Below, in pieces: positions 24,834 to 32,771 of a DNA stretch of 32,771 nt. The position numbers and the translations under genes are program-made. The stretch covers positions 1 to 32,771 of the forward strand of contig JBJMIW010000170.1 of NCBI GenBank assembly GCA_045806665.1, read 5' to 3'. This DNA is from Actinoallomurus sp045806665 (lineage in GTDB: Bacteria; Actinomycetota; Actinomycetes; Streptosporangiales; Streptosporangiaceae). Position 1 is the first letter of the stretch; every line of letters begins with the position of its first letter. Below the pieces are notes generated by a model, which made no database searches, was not told the origin of the DNA, and saw nothing but the letters and a program-made list of their open reading frames with translations.

Positions 24834-24964
24834 CCGCCCGCTTCAGGGGCCGGGGGACGCCCGGCGGGGCCGCCGAGCGCGCGTCACAGAACGGCAAGGG
24901 CGGGGGCTCCGGCGGACGGCGCCGAGTCGTCGGCGAGGCGACGCGCGGCGCCTGACCGCCCGCT
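24753..24964 (+). repeat. Tandem duplication of the lgt 3' end
   Basis: The segment 24753-24842 (GCCGCCGAGCGCGCG to CCTGACCGCCCGCT, containing the lgt stop) recurs diverged at 24869-24964 in the intergenic DNA. Shared blocks include AACGGCAAGG, CTCCGGCGGACGGCGCCGAG and CGTCGGCGA. The second copy has an extra G in its G-run and a 6-nt insertion, so it is not coding in frame. Confidence 0.75.
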
Positions 24965-25067
24965 GGAGGGGGCGGCGGAGACACCGGGCGGCCGTCGGGC
25001 CCGCCACAAACAGGGCGACAAAACGGGGCAGACCGGCGATATGGACATGTGATCGCTGGAGGTTCGC

Positions 25068-25087
25068 TAAGCTCACGTTTCGTGAGC
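25068..25087 (+). promoter_or_regulatory. -10 box and overlapping palindrome at the start of the first Cys-pair gene
   Basis: TAAGCT (25068-25073) places transcription start near 25080, next to GTG 25082. A 7-bp inverted repeat, GCTCACG ttt CGTGAGC (25071-25087), overlaps the end of the -10 and the start codon. It could be an operator or a start-masking hairpin. Confidence 0.45.
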
Positions 25088-25867
25088 GAGATGGGTTACG
25101 CCGGTGGCGAGCAGGAACAGCCGTCGCGCGGACGTCGTGCCGCGCAGGGCTCGGGCGGTGGATCGAAGCGGAACCTCCTGATAATCGGTGGTGCCGCGGT
25201 GGCCGTACTCCTCGTCGTCGCCGTGGTCGCGGTCGTGGCGATGGGCGGTGGCGGGGCTAAGAAACCGCAGGTCGCTGCGGCGGTCAAGGTGCTGCCCAAG
25301 GTGTACGTCAACACCCCGGCCAACCCACAGGTGCAGAAACTGGCCGACCGTGCCAAGGACCCGCGCCCGCTGAACAAGAGCGAGGTGTTCAGCGACGGGG
25401 ACAAGACGGTCACCCACGCCAAGTACACCTTCACGCTGGCCGGAGCGGACATCGCCAGTGACTGCAAGGCCGTCACCTGGGGGCAGCAGCTGCAAGGCGA
25501 CCTGGAGAAGTACGCGTGCAACCAGATCGCCCGCGGCGCGTACGTCAGCAACGACAAGCAGTACGTCGGGCAGTTCCTGGTGCTGAACCTGCAGAGCCAG
25601 GCGGGCGCCGAGCAGATCGTCCGCGACCTGGACCCCGGCAGCAGTGCGGGCTTCGTCTCCCCGCTCACGGTCAAAGGCTCGACCGACTTCAGCGGCGGCT
25701 TCAGCGCGGCCTACAGCCAGCCGTTCGGCCACTACGTGGTCATCAGCTGGGTGGAGAAGGCCGGCGGAGCGCAGCCGCAGACGATGAACGAACTGCTGGA
25801 CGCCAGTATCGCCATCGAGCGGGCCGACGACTTCGTCTGGGAACGACTGGTCCTCGCCGGTGGATAG
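25082..25867 (+). CDS. Membrane-anchored Cys-pair protein, paralog 1 (unknown function)
   Basis: A 261-aa protein: about 30 Gly/Arg/Gln-rich cytoplasmic residues, one transmembrane helix (about 31-54), then an exported domain of about 190 residues. The domain shares a pattern with two neighbours: PLNKSEVFSD, then SDCKAVTWGQQLQGDLEKYA with C-NQIARGAYVS, GQFLVLNL, VRDLDP, GF-SPL and FGHYVVISWV. The two Cys are about 20 residues apart and likely form a disulfide. Start GTG 25082 fits a leaderless promoter; ATG 25091 is the alternative, and GTG 25049 lies upstream of the -10 box. I do not recognise a named family. Its TAG overlaps the GTG of paralog 2 by 8 nt. Confidence 0.8.
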   Translation: MSEMGYAGGEQEQPSRGRRAAQGSGGGSKRNLLIIGGAAVAVLLVVAVVAVVAMGGGGAKKPQVAAAVKVLPKVYVNTPANPQVQKLADRAKDPRPLNKSEVFSDGDKTVTHAKYTFTLAGADIASDCKAVTWGQQLQGDLEKYACNQIARGAYVSNDKQYVGQFLVLNLQSQAGAEQIVRDLDPGSSAGFVSPLTVKGSTDFSGGFSAAYSQPFGHYVVISWVEKAGGAQPQTMNELLDASIAIERADDFVWERLVLAGG

Positions 25868-26885
25868 GCGTTCGCGCCGGCGGTCCGCACCGTCGGCCGA
25901 TCCCGCCGACGAGCACGCCGCGCCGCCCCCCGGCGGAGAGGCCCCGTACGGGGACGGCGCCCAGCCCCCGGGCTGGGACGGCGGGCGACCTCCGGGACGG
26001 AACGGCGGACCGCCCCCTCGCTGGGAAGGACAGCAGCCTTCGGCGTGGAACGGCGGGCGGCCTCCCGGGTGGGAGGGGCAGCACGATCCGGAGGAGACTC
26101 CGAGACGATCACGTCCGGCGTCCCGCCTCCCCGCGATCAAGTTTCCGGCACGGCCCGCCCGGGGCGAGAAGGGTCCGGGCGCCCTACCGCCCGTGGCGTA
26201 CTTCGCCGCGGCCGGGGTGGTCCTCGTCGTGGCACTGATGGCCGTCGCCGCCCTGGCGGTGGTCTTCCACGACGACCCGAAGACGGCCGGCCCGCAACCG
26301 AGCGGCGTGCCCGCCGGCGGCCCCCTTCCCTCGACCTACTCCGCGGCCTCCTCCACATCGGTGTTCGCGCCGATCGGCAAGCGCACCTCCGACCCCGGTC
26401 CGCTGACCCGGAACGAGGTCTTCGACCAGAAGACGATCGCGGATCAGGAGGCGAAGGCGTCGTTGAAGCTGACGGCGTCCAAACTCGACGCCCGGTGCGC
26501 CGACGGTGTCTGGGGAGAGCCCCTCGTCCGGCTCCTGCAGCAGGCGCGGTGCACCCAGGCGACCCGTGGCCTCTACGCCGACAAGCGGTTCGCGGCCATG
26601 GTCACGATCCTCAACGTGGCGGACTCCGCAGCCGCCGACAAAGTCGTCGCGGCCGCCGATCCGCGGACGGGCGACGGGTTCGTACGCCCGCTCGGCGACG
26701 GGTTCGCTCAGGGGTTCAGCACCGCGCGCGGGGTGGCGATGGGCCACTATGCGGTGATCACCTGGGTGCGGCGCATCGATGGCACGGGGACCGAGACGGA
26801 CCCGAAGCTGGTGTCCCTGCTCGTCACCGTGGGTCCACCGCCCGCGATCGTCGGGCGCGTCGCCGACCAGGGCCAGAAGGGCTGA
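25860..26885 (+). CDS. Membrane-anchored Cys-pair protein, paralog 2 (unknown function)
   Basis: A 341-aa protein with a ~105-residue Pro/Gly/Arg/Trp-rich cytoplasmic N terminus containing GGRPPG-type repeats (about 41-46 and 65-70), a transmembrane helix (about 111-136), and the same exported domain as its neighbours: PLTRNEVFDQ, DARCADGVWGEPLVRLLQQA with RC-TQATRGLY, VTILNV, DGFVRPL, GHYAVITWV. The start GTG 25860 overlaps the previous stop by 8 nt, so the first two paralogs are coupled. Sequence divergence from paralog 1 is high, suggesting different partners. Function unknown. Confidence 0.8.
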   Translation: MDRRSRRRSAPSADPADEHAAPPPGGEAPYGDGAQPPGWDGGRPPGRNGGPPPRWEGQQPSAWNGGRPPGWEGQHDPEETPRRSRPASRLPAIKFPARPARGEKGPGALPPVAYFAAAGVVLVVALMAVAALAVVFHDDPKTAGPQPSGVPAGGPLPSTYSAASSTSVFAPIGKRTSDPGPLTRNEVFDQKTIADQEAKASLKLTASKLDARCADGVWGEPLVRLLQQARCTQATRGLYADKRFAAMVTILNVADSAAADKVVAAADPRTGDGFVRPLGDGFAQGFSTARGVAMGHYAVITWVRRIDGTGTETDPKLVSLLVTVGPPPAIVGRVADQGQKG

Positions 26886-27152
26886 CGCCCTCCTCCGCCC
26901 CCCTTCAGACAGGGACTGAGCCGCCCTCCGCCCCGCCTCCCCGGCCTGACGTCGCGCTCGTCCCACGACGCCGTCCTTCGGCCCGTCCCCGAGCCGTGAC
27001 GTCGCCCCGTTCGTCCAGCGGCTCAGCCGCCGTCCGCCCCCGCGCCCTGGCCGGACGCCCCGCCCGTGAGGCGAGGGCTGACGCCGCCCCGTCGCCCAGG
27101 GCATGCCGCCGCGCCCGTGACGTAGAGGCTGACGCGCTCGCCCGGTCGGTGA

Positions 27153-28679
27153 TCAGGTGCCGTCCAGGGTCCGGCGTACCGCGTCGGGTAGGCCGGCCAG
27201 TCGGTTGGCGGGCAGGTCCAGCACGGTCGCGTCGCCGAGCCAGGGCGCGGCCTCCTGGATGCGGGTGCGGGCCTGGTTCTTGGTCAGGTCACCGTCGGCG
27301 CGCCGGATCAGTCCCTCACGCCAGGAATTGGCGACCTTGCCGTGCGGCCGGTCCAGGATGTGACGCAGGACGGCTCCGGTTCCGCCCGGCGGCTCGACGC
27401 GGGACGCGACGATCTCGCCGGGCGCCGTTTTCAGGTGGTAGACCGCCGAGAGCACGCCCTTCAGGGAGCGGGGGAGCACCGCGGGCGTCAGCACCCGCAC
27501 CCGCTCGGCGCGGGATCCGAGCAGCACCCGGGGGAGCAGCGCGTCGTACCCCGCCGGGAGCGCGATGACGACGTCGTCGGTCCGGCCGGCGTACGGCTTG
27601 GCGAGCCAGGTCGCCAGGTGCACGCGCGGTGTGCCGGGAGCGAATCCCTTCGGCCATTCGCCGACCAGCAGGTCGGCGGGCTCGGCGACGGCGGGCTCGA
27701 GGGGCCGGTCCGGGGCCTCAACGGCCTGCGGCCCCTGCGTGTAGATCCGGGTGCCGACGGCGGCCGGGCCGAGCGCCTTCCAGGTGCGGCTCGTGGGCCG
27801 CAGGACGTACAGGTCGCTGGCCGAGCCGATCGCCGGCGCGCCGTCATAGCGGTTGAAATCCGGCCAGATCGCCTCGTAGGCCAGGTGCAGCGGCCCGAGG
27901 GCCTCCTGCACCTTCAGCGCGAGGGCGGGAGTGCCCTCGCTGGCGCCGTAGGCCACGAGCACCCGCCCGGAGTCGCGGTCGCGCAGCCCCTCCAGCCCGC
28001 GCCGGGTGAACAGCGCGACACCGTCGGGCGTGTACGGCGGGTCGGTGAAGACCAGGTCGGCCCACTCCCGCGTGTCCGGCGGCAGCCCCAGCCGCAGGTC
28101 GGCGAACCGGCAGCGGATCGGCAGGCCGCGCCGGGCGGCCTCCTCGCCGATGAACTCCAGGATGCGGTCGTCGATGTCCACCACGGTGATCTCGACTCCG
28201 GGGTGGGTGAGCGCGACCGCCAGGGAGGTGAGGTCGTGGTCGCCGACGCACAGCAGCCGGGCCGAGCCGAGCCAGAACCGCGCGCCGAGCAGCAGCGCGC
28301 GCCGTACGGCGGTGTCGGCGGTCGCCGCGACGTGGTCCAGCGCCGTACGGGCGCGGGGTGCGGCCTGGATGAGCGCCGTCATCTCGGCGACGGCGTCGGC
28401 GTGCTCAGGGAGCAGGTGGGCGACCGGGTCGGCGATCACCGCGGGGACGGCCAGCCGCCGGTACGCGTCGACCCGGTCGCGCCGGATCCGCCCGTCTTCC
28501 AGCTCGTCCCCCAGCGCGGCCAGCAGCGCCTCGATCGCCCGGCGGGGCGCGGCGGTCGCGCGGACCAGCGCGTCGGCGTCCCAGGAACGATCATCGGTCA
28601 GCAGGATGAGGGCGTGGCGCAGGCGGCGCGCGCCGACACCCTCCAGCAGTCGCGCGGCCTCATCGGGCACCTCACACAT
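27153..28679 (-). CDS. BpsA-like branched polyamine synthase family protein (bis-aminopropyl spermidine synthase family)
   Basis: A 508-aa protein. An N-terminal ~100-residue helical region precedes a Rossmann-fold aminopropyltransferase-like domain: SARLLCVGDHDLTSLAVALT, ITVVDIDDRILEFI, and FTDPPYTPDGVALFTRRGLE near residue 215. These match archaeal/thermophile BpsA, which adds aminopropyl groups from decarboxylated SAM to spermidine to give branched polyamines. About 160 further residues (from VHLATWLAKPY) extend beyond the usual ~350 aa. The ATG at 28679 gives an MCEVPDEAARLL N terminus and lies 7 nt past a TACGCT -10; a start 28 codons upstream would be inside the promoter. The actual substrate in this organism is unproven. 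It is divergent from paralog 3. Confidence 0.75.
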   Translation of the reverse strand: MCEVPDEAARLLEGVGARRLRHALILLTDDRSWDADALVRATAAPRRAIEALLAALGDELEDGRIRRDRVDAYRRLAVPAVIADPVAHLLPEHADAVAEMTALIQAAPRARTALDHVAATADTAVRRALLLGARFWLGSARLLCVGDHDLTSLAVALTHPGVEITVVDIDDRILEFIGEEAARRGLPIRCRFADLRLGLPPDTREWADLVFTDPPYTPDGVALFTRRGLEGLRDRDSGRVLVAYGASEGTPALALKVQEALGPLHLAYEAIWPDFNRYDGAPAIGSASDLYVLRPTSRTWKALGPAAVGTRIYTQGPQAVEAPDRPLEPAVAEPADLLVGEWPKGFAPGTPRVHLATWLAKPYAGRTDDVVIALPAGYDALLPRVLLGSRAERVRVLTPAVLPRSLKGVLSAVYHLKTAPGEIVASRVEPPGGTGAVLRHILDRPHGKVANSWREGLIRRADGDLTKNQARTRIQEAAPWLGDATVLDLPANRLAGLPDAVRRTLDGT

Positions 28680-28686
28680 GCGGTCC

Positions 28687-28692
28687 AGCGTA
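28687..28692 (-). promoter_or_regulatory. -10 box of the BpsA-like gene
   Basis: Minus-strand TACGCT, then seven bases, then ATG 28679, implying a leaderless or one-base-leader transcript. Confidence 0.45.
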
Positions 28693-28779
28693 GGGGTGTC
28701 AGATTCCGCCCGAACCCGAGGGAACCAGACCCTGGGCTTCTCCCATCGAAGAGGCGATGTCATCAGAGGAGATCGCGAT

Positions 28780-29804
28780 ATGAGTTACCCGTACCCGCCC
28801 ACCGGCCCCGGCGAGCAGCCTCCTGGAGGCCGGCCCGGCGGGTGGGGCGCGCCGCCCCCACCGGGCGGATACGGTCCGTCCGGGCCCGGCTGGCAGCACC
28901 AGGAGACGATGGCGGGTGGGGTGCCCATGGGGCCGCCGCAGATGATGCCGCCGCACGCACCGCCTCCGATGGGCCGGCCTCCCATGGGCCCGATGGGTCA
29001 GCCCCCGATGGGTCGGCCCCCGAAGAAGGGCAACGGCGGCGTGGTCATCGGGGCGATCGTCGGCGCGGTCGTCCTGGTCGGCGGTGTGCTCGGCGGGCCT
29101 ACTACGCGGCCTCGAGCGGCGGGAGCGACAAGAACACGGGTACGACGCCGGCCGCGGTCGGAACGCCGGGGACGGGGCAGCCGGGAGCCGGCCGGCCGGG
29201 CTCGGTGGCCGGTCAGGCGAAGCCGTCCTACTACAACGCCACCAAGTCCTGGTCCCTGTGGAAGAACCTGAACACCGCCGCGCAGGACGCCCGGCCGATG
29301 AGCCTGGGCGAGGTCTTCAGTGACGCCGAGGCCAAGGCGCAGAGCAACAGCATCGAGCACATCACGATGCAGCTGCAGGGCAACGGGCGGCTGGACACGG
29401 ACTGCGCGAGCACGGTCTGGGGTTCGGCGCTGAAGACGGCGTTGCAGGGTTACGGCTGCATGCAGGCGATCCGCGCCGCGTATGTCTCGTCGGACCAGTA
29501 CTGGATCGGCCAGTTGGTGATCTACAACCTGCGGGACGTCAACTCCGCCAACATGTTGATCCAGGACCTCGACCCGGAGGCGGGCGACAAGGGCTTCTTC
29601 CTGCCGGTGTCGGGTCCCTCGCCGGTGGACCGCTTCGGCAAGGGGAGCACCAGCGCCTCCGGCGGTGCGTACGGCCATTTCGTGGTGATCGGCTGGTCGA
29701 GCGACGCGGGCGGCGGCACGACCAGCACCGGCACCATCGCCCCCGCCTCTCTCACGGAGCGGGCGGGCAAGACGTTCCTGTTCAGCCGGAACGTCAGGAA
29801 CTGA
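28780..29804 (+). pseudogene. Membrane-anchored Cys-pair protein, paralog 3, frameshifted
   Basis: From ATG 28780 (AGAGGAG at 8 nt) the frame encodes a Pro/Gly/Met-rich N terminus with tandem PMG(R/Q)PP units and a transmembrane helix (about 86-106, GGVVIGAIVGAVVLVGGVLG). At 29095-29098 the frame breaks: one extra G in the GGG run would restore GGAYYAASSGGSDK and then the whole conserved domain to TGA 29802-29804 (MSLGEVFSDA, TDCASTVWGSALKTALQGYG with C-MQAIRAAYVS, GQLVIYNL, IQDLDP, GHFVVIGW). The 3' part shows no other damage. The shift is either very recent, a homopolymer sequencing error, or programmed; the last is least likely. Confidence 0.8.
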
Positions 29805-29894
29805 CGTCGGACTTCAACGTAACTCTCGGTGACGTGCGAACCTGCCGGCGAGTGTGATGTCCTCCGCCGACACGAGGCAGCACCAGCGCCTGTG

Positions 29895-29927
29895 GTGGAA
29901 CAACCCGGCGAAAGGCCGGATTTCCAC
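29895..29927 (+). terminator. Two-tier hairpin after paralog 3
   Basis: Outer stem GTGGAA (29895-29900) / TTCCAC (29922-29927) encloses inner stem CCGGC gaaag GCCGG (29905-29919). It lies 90 nt after the stop and before the gltB promoter. Confidence 0.5.
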
Positions 29928-29991
29928 AAAGTGCGGAAGATTCCGTAAGTTTCGCGATCATGCCGTGTCGGGGATGAATCAGGCAGTGTTG

Positions 29992-29997
29992 TAATCT
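29992..29997 (+). promoter_or_regulatory. -10 box of gltB
   Basis: TAATCT with predicted +1 near 30004, giving a leader of about 67 nt before ATG 30071. No convincing -35 is seen. Confidence 0.45.
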
Positions 29998-30070
29998 CTA
30001 GTCACCGCAGTGGGCCAACGTCGTCCCGGACTGCACTGGTGAGGAGCGTTCCGAGACGACGGGAGGGTTG

Positions 30071-32771
30071 ATGGTGCCTGCTGCCATGATTCCGGGCCGA
30101 GGACGCCCTGAGCGTCAAGGTCTGTACGACCCTGCGGGTGAGCATGACGCCTGTGGCGTCGGCATGGTCGCCGACCTGGTCGGCCGTAAGAGCCACGACA
30201 TCGTCGTGAAGGCCTTGACCGTCCTGCGCAACCTGGATCACCGCGGCGCCAAGGGCGCCGAGCCGGACGACGGCGACGGCGCCGGAATCCTCACCCAACT
30301 GCCCGACGCCCTCTTCCGTCAGGTCACCGGGTTCGCCCTGCCCGAGGCCGGCGCGTACGCCGCGGGCATCGCCTTCCTGCCCACCGACGAGGCCGAGCGG
30401 GCCGACGCCGTCGCCACCATCGAGCGGATCGCCGATGAGGAGGGGCTGACCGTCCTTGGCTGGCGCGAACTGCCGTACGACCCGGAGTTCTCCGGACCGA
30501 CGGCGCGCGCGGTCATGCCGCACTTCGCCCAGCTGTTCCTGAGCGCCCGCAGCGGAGCGCGGGACCTGGAGCTGGACCGGATCGTCTTCTGCGCCCGCGA
30601 GCGCATGGAGCAGGACACCGGGACGTACTTCCCGAGCCTGTCCAGCCGCACGATCGTCTACAAGGGGATGCTGACCACCCCGCAGCTGGAGCCGTTCTTC
30701 CTGGACCTGTCCGACCGGCGCTTCACCACCGCGATCGCCCTCGTGCACTCGCGGTTCTCCACGAACACCTTCCCGGCGTGGGAGCTGGCCCACCCGTACC
30801 GGTTCATCGCCCACAACGGCGAGATCAACACGGTCAAGGGCAACCGGAACTGGATGCGGGCCCGCGAGGCGCTGCTCAAGTCCGACCTGCTGCCGGGCGA
30901 CCTGTCCCGGATCTTCCCGGTGATCGACATGGAGGCCAGCGACACGGCCTCCTTCGACGAGTGCCTCGAGCTGCTCCACCTCGGCGGCCGGTCGCTGCCG
31001 CACTCGGTGCTCATGATGATCCCCGAGGCGTGGGAGAACCACACCGAGATGGATCCGGCGCGCCGGGCCTTCTACGAGTTCCACTCCACGCTGATGGAGG
31101 CCTGGGACGGCCCGGCGAGCGTCACGTTCACCGATGGCACCGTCGTCGGCGCGGTGCTCGACCGCAACGGCCTGCGCCCGGGACGCTTCTGGGTCACCGA
31201 CGACGGGTTCGTCGTGCTGGCCAGCGAGGCCGGCGTGCTCGACATCGAGTCCTCGAAGGTCGTCCGCAAGGGTCGCCTGCAGCCCGGCAAGATCTTCCTG
31301 GTCGACACCGCGCAGGGTCGCATCGTCGAGGACGACGAGATCAAGGCCGAGCTGGCGGGCGAGCACCCGTACGCCGAGTGGCTGCGCGACGGCCTCGTGC
31401 GCTTCGGTGAGCTGCCCGAGCGCGAGCTGCGCGTCGTCGAGGAGCTGAACGAGGGCGAGGTGCCCTCGCACGAGACGCTCGTCAAGCGGCAGCAGGTCTT
31501 CGGCTACACCAACGAGGAGCTGAAGATCATCCTGGCGCCGATGGCCAAGAACGGCGCCGAGCCGATCGGTTCCATGGGCACCGACACGCCGCTGGCCGCG
31601 CTGTCGGACCGGCCGCGCCAGCTGTTCGACTACTTCAAGCAGCTGTTCGCGCAGGTCACGAACCCGCCGCTGGACGCCATCCGCGAAGAGCTCGTCACCA
31701 GCCTGCAGTCCACACTCGGCCCGGAGGGCAACCTCCTGGAGCCCGGCCCGGACTCCTGCCGCCGGCTCGTGCTGCCCACGCCGATCCTCGACAACGAGGA
31801 ACTCGCCAAGATCATCCACATCAACGAGGACGGCGACCGGCCCGACTTCCAGCCGTACGTCGTCTCCGGCCTGTACGAGGTGGCCGGCGGGGGACAGGCG
31901 CTCCGGCACCGCCTTGAGGAGATCTGCGCCGAGGTCTCGGCGGCGATCCGCGACGGCGCCCGCCTCCTCGTGCTCTCCGACCGGGGGGCCACCGCCGACC
32001 AGGCGCCGATCCCGTCGCTGCTGCTCACCGGCGCGGTGCACCACCACCTGATCCGGGAGAAGACCCGGACGCAGGTCGGGCTGGTCGTCGAGACCGCCGA
32101 CGCCCGCGAGTGCCACCACATGGCGCTGCTCATCGGGTACGGCGCCTCGGCCGTCAACCCGTACCTCGCCATCGAGACCGTCGAGGACCTGGTCGCCACC
32201 GGCGTCCTGGAGCTCGAGCCGGCCAAGGCCGTGCGCAACCTCGTCAAGGCGTACGGCAAGGGCGTCCTGAAGATCATGTCCAAGATGGGCGTGTCGACGG
32301 TCGCCTCGTACACCGGCGCGCAGATCTTCGAGGCCGTCGGCCTCGGCGAGGAGGTCATCGCCGAGTGCTTCACCGGCACCACCTCCCGTCTCGGCGGCGT
32401 CGGCTTCGACGTGCTCGCCGAGGAGGTCGCGCAGCGCCACCACCGGGCGTTCCCGCCCGGCGGCAACGAGCTGGCGCACCGCACGCTCGAGGTCGGCGGG
32501 GAGTACCAGTGGCGGCGCGAGGGCGAGCCGCACCTGTTCAACCCCGAGACGGTCTTCAAGCTGCAGCACTCGACCCGGACCCGCCGGTACGACCTGTTCA
32601 AGGACTACACCGCGCTGGTCGACAAGCAGGCGGCCCGGCTGATGACACTGCGCGGCCTGTTCAAGCTGCGCGAAGGCGTACGGCCGCCGGTGCCCATCGA
32701 GGAGGTCGAGCCCGCCTCGGAGATCGTCAAGCGGTTCTCCACCGGCGCCATGTCGTACGGCTCGATCTCGG
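30071..32771 (+). CDS. gltB: Glutamate synthase large subunit (5' part, runs off the window)
   Basis: About 900 of roughly 1,500 codons are present. GltB with GltD makes two glutamates from glutamine and 2-oxoglutarate. A short propeptide ends before the catalytic Cys 28 (GEHDACGVGMVADL). The class II amidotransferase domain follows (LRNLDHRGAKGAEPDDGDGAG, SRFSTNTFPAWELAHPYRF, AHNGEINTVKGN, LDRNGLRPGRFW). The central domain (DRGATADQAPIPSLL, GYGASAVNPYLAIET, KIMSKMGVSTVASYTGAQIF) comes next, and the FMN domain begins with RFSTGAMSYGSIS at the edge. ATG 30071 and GTG 30074 both follow GGGAGGG; which is used is unclear. The 3' end and probably gltD lie to the right. Confidence 0.97.
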   Translation, partial: MVPAAMIPGRGRPERQGLYDPAGEHDACGVGMVADLVGRKSHDIVVKALTVLRNLDHRGAKGAEPDDGDGAGILTQLPDALFRQVTGFALPEAGAYAAGIAFLPTDEAERADAVATIERIADEEGLTVLGWRELPYDPEFSGPTARAVMPHFAQLFLSARSGARDLELDRIVFCARERMEQDTGTYFPSLSSRTIVYKGMLTTPQLEPFFLDLSDRRFTTAIALVHSRFSTNTFPAWELAHPYRFIAHNGEINTVKGNRNWMRAREALLKSDLLPGDLSRIFPVIDMEASDTASFDECLELLHLGGRSLPHSVLMMIPEAWENHTEMDPARRAFYEFHSTLMEAWDGPASVTFTDGTVVGAVLDRNGLRPGRFWVTDDGFVVLASEAGVLDIESSKVVRKGRLQPGKIFLVDTAQGRIVEDDEIKAELAGEHPYAEWLRDGLVRFGELPERELRVVEELNEGEVPSHETLVKRQQVFGYTNEELKIILAPMAKNGAEPIGSMGTDTPLAALSDRPRQLFDYFKQLFAQVTNPPLDAIREELVTSLQSTLGPEGNLLEPGPDSCRRLVLPTPILDNEELAKIIHINEDGDRPDFQPYVVSGLYEVAGGGQALRHRLEEICAEVSAAIRDGARLLVLSDRGATADQAPIPSLLLTGAVHHHLIREKTRTQVGLVVETADARECHHMALLIGYGASAVNPYLAIETVEDLVATGVLELEPAKAVRNLVKAYGKGVLKIMSKMGVSTVASYTGAQIFEAVGLGEEVIAECFTGTTSRLGGVGFDVLAEEVAQRHHRAFPPGGNELAHRTLEVGGEYQWRREGEPHLFNPETVFKLQHSTRTRRYDLFKDYTALVDKQAARLMTLRGLFKLREGVRPPVPIEEVEPASEIVKRFSTGAMSYGSIS

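Noticed and set aside
26886..27152. TGACGTCG-containing near-repeats in the gap after paralog 2
   Set aside because: Only short, irregular matches; probably composition, not a regulatory array.
30002..32569. Long minus-strand open frame opposite gltB
   Set aside because: Antisense shadow of gltB, whose motifs are continuous on the plus strand.

Overview
The window is about 70% GC, with strong third-position GC bias, many GTG starts, 4-nt ATGA/GTGA gene overlaps and TAnnnT-type -10 boxes. This fits a high-GC actinomycete; gene content suggests a Streptosporangiales/Thermomonosporaceae-like lineage, but I cannot name a genus from the sequence alone. The backbone is the actinobacterial his-trp-lgt-gltB neighbourhood: RidA and hisF at the left, hisI and the trp genes in the middle, then a DoxX/MauE protein, a DsbA-like protein, lgt, and gltB cut by the right edge.

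Region by region. 1-1046: tail of a RidA-like gene overlapping hisF. 1339-4825: a sugar cassette of zinc dehydrogenase, sugar:H+ symporter and aldo-keto reductase, all on the plus strand. 4875-5912 (minus): an RmlB-like NDP-sugar dehydratase with an altered active-site motif. 6406-7418: two convergent paralogous His-rich secreted proteins; the left copy has GCG where the right has its GTG start. 7815-11480 (minus): glutamine synthetase-like ligase, HEAT-repeat protein, an AsnC/Lrp remnant and a TIGR03085-type protein. 11580-15154: a heterodimeric ABC exporter with one degenerate ATP site. 15443-15646: a cold-shock protein with a structured leader. 15663-15962 (minus): a PadR-like C-terminal remnant. 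16090-21533: hisI, a Trp-associated membrane protein, a degenerate OmpR-type regulator, a DUF2752 protein, trpC, a putative Trp-containing leader peptide, trpB and trpA. trpE and trpM are not seen. 21648-24833: MauE/DoxX protein, DsbA-like protein and Lgt with a long acidic tail. 25082-29804: three membrane-anchored paralogs sharing a two-cysteine extracellular domain, one frameshifted, flanking a divergent branched-polyamine-synthase-like gene. 30071-end: gltB.

The histidine and tryptophan genes form a biosynthetic core. The MauE/DsbA/Lgt block and the Cys-pair proteins after it all act at the outer face of the membrane and may be linked. About 15 kb of sugar, transporter and other genes lies between hisF and hisI, and two regulator remnants (AsnC and PadR) in that stretch indicate gene turnover.

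The most interesting points are the uncharacterised Cys-pair family, the candidate leaderless leader peptide before trpBA, the start-codon-less paralog at 6406, the cspA leader and the unusual dehydratase motif.
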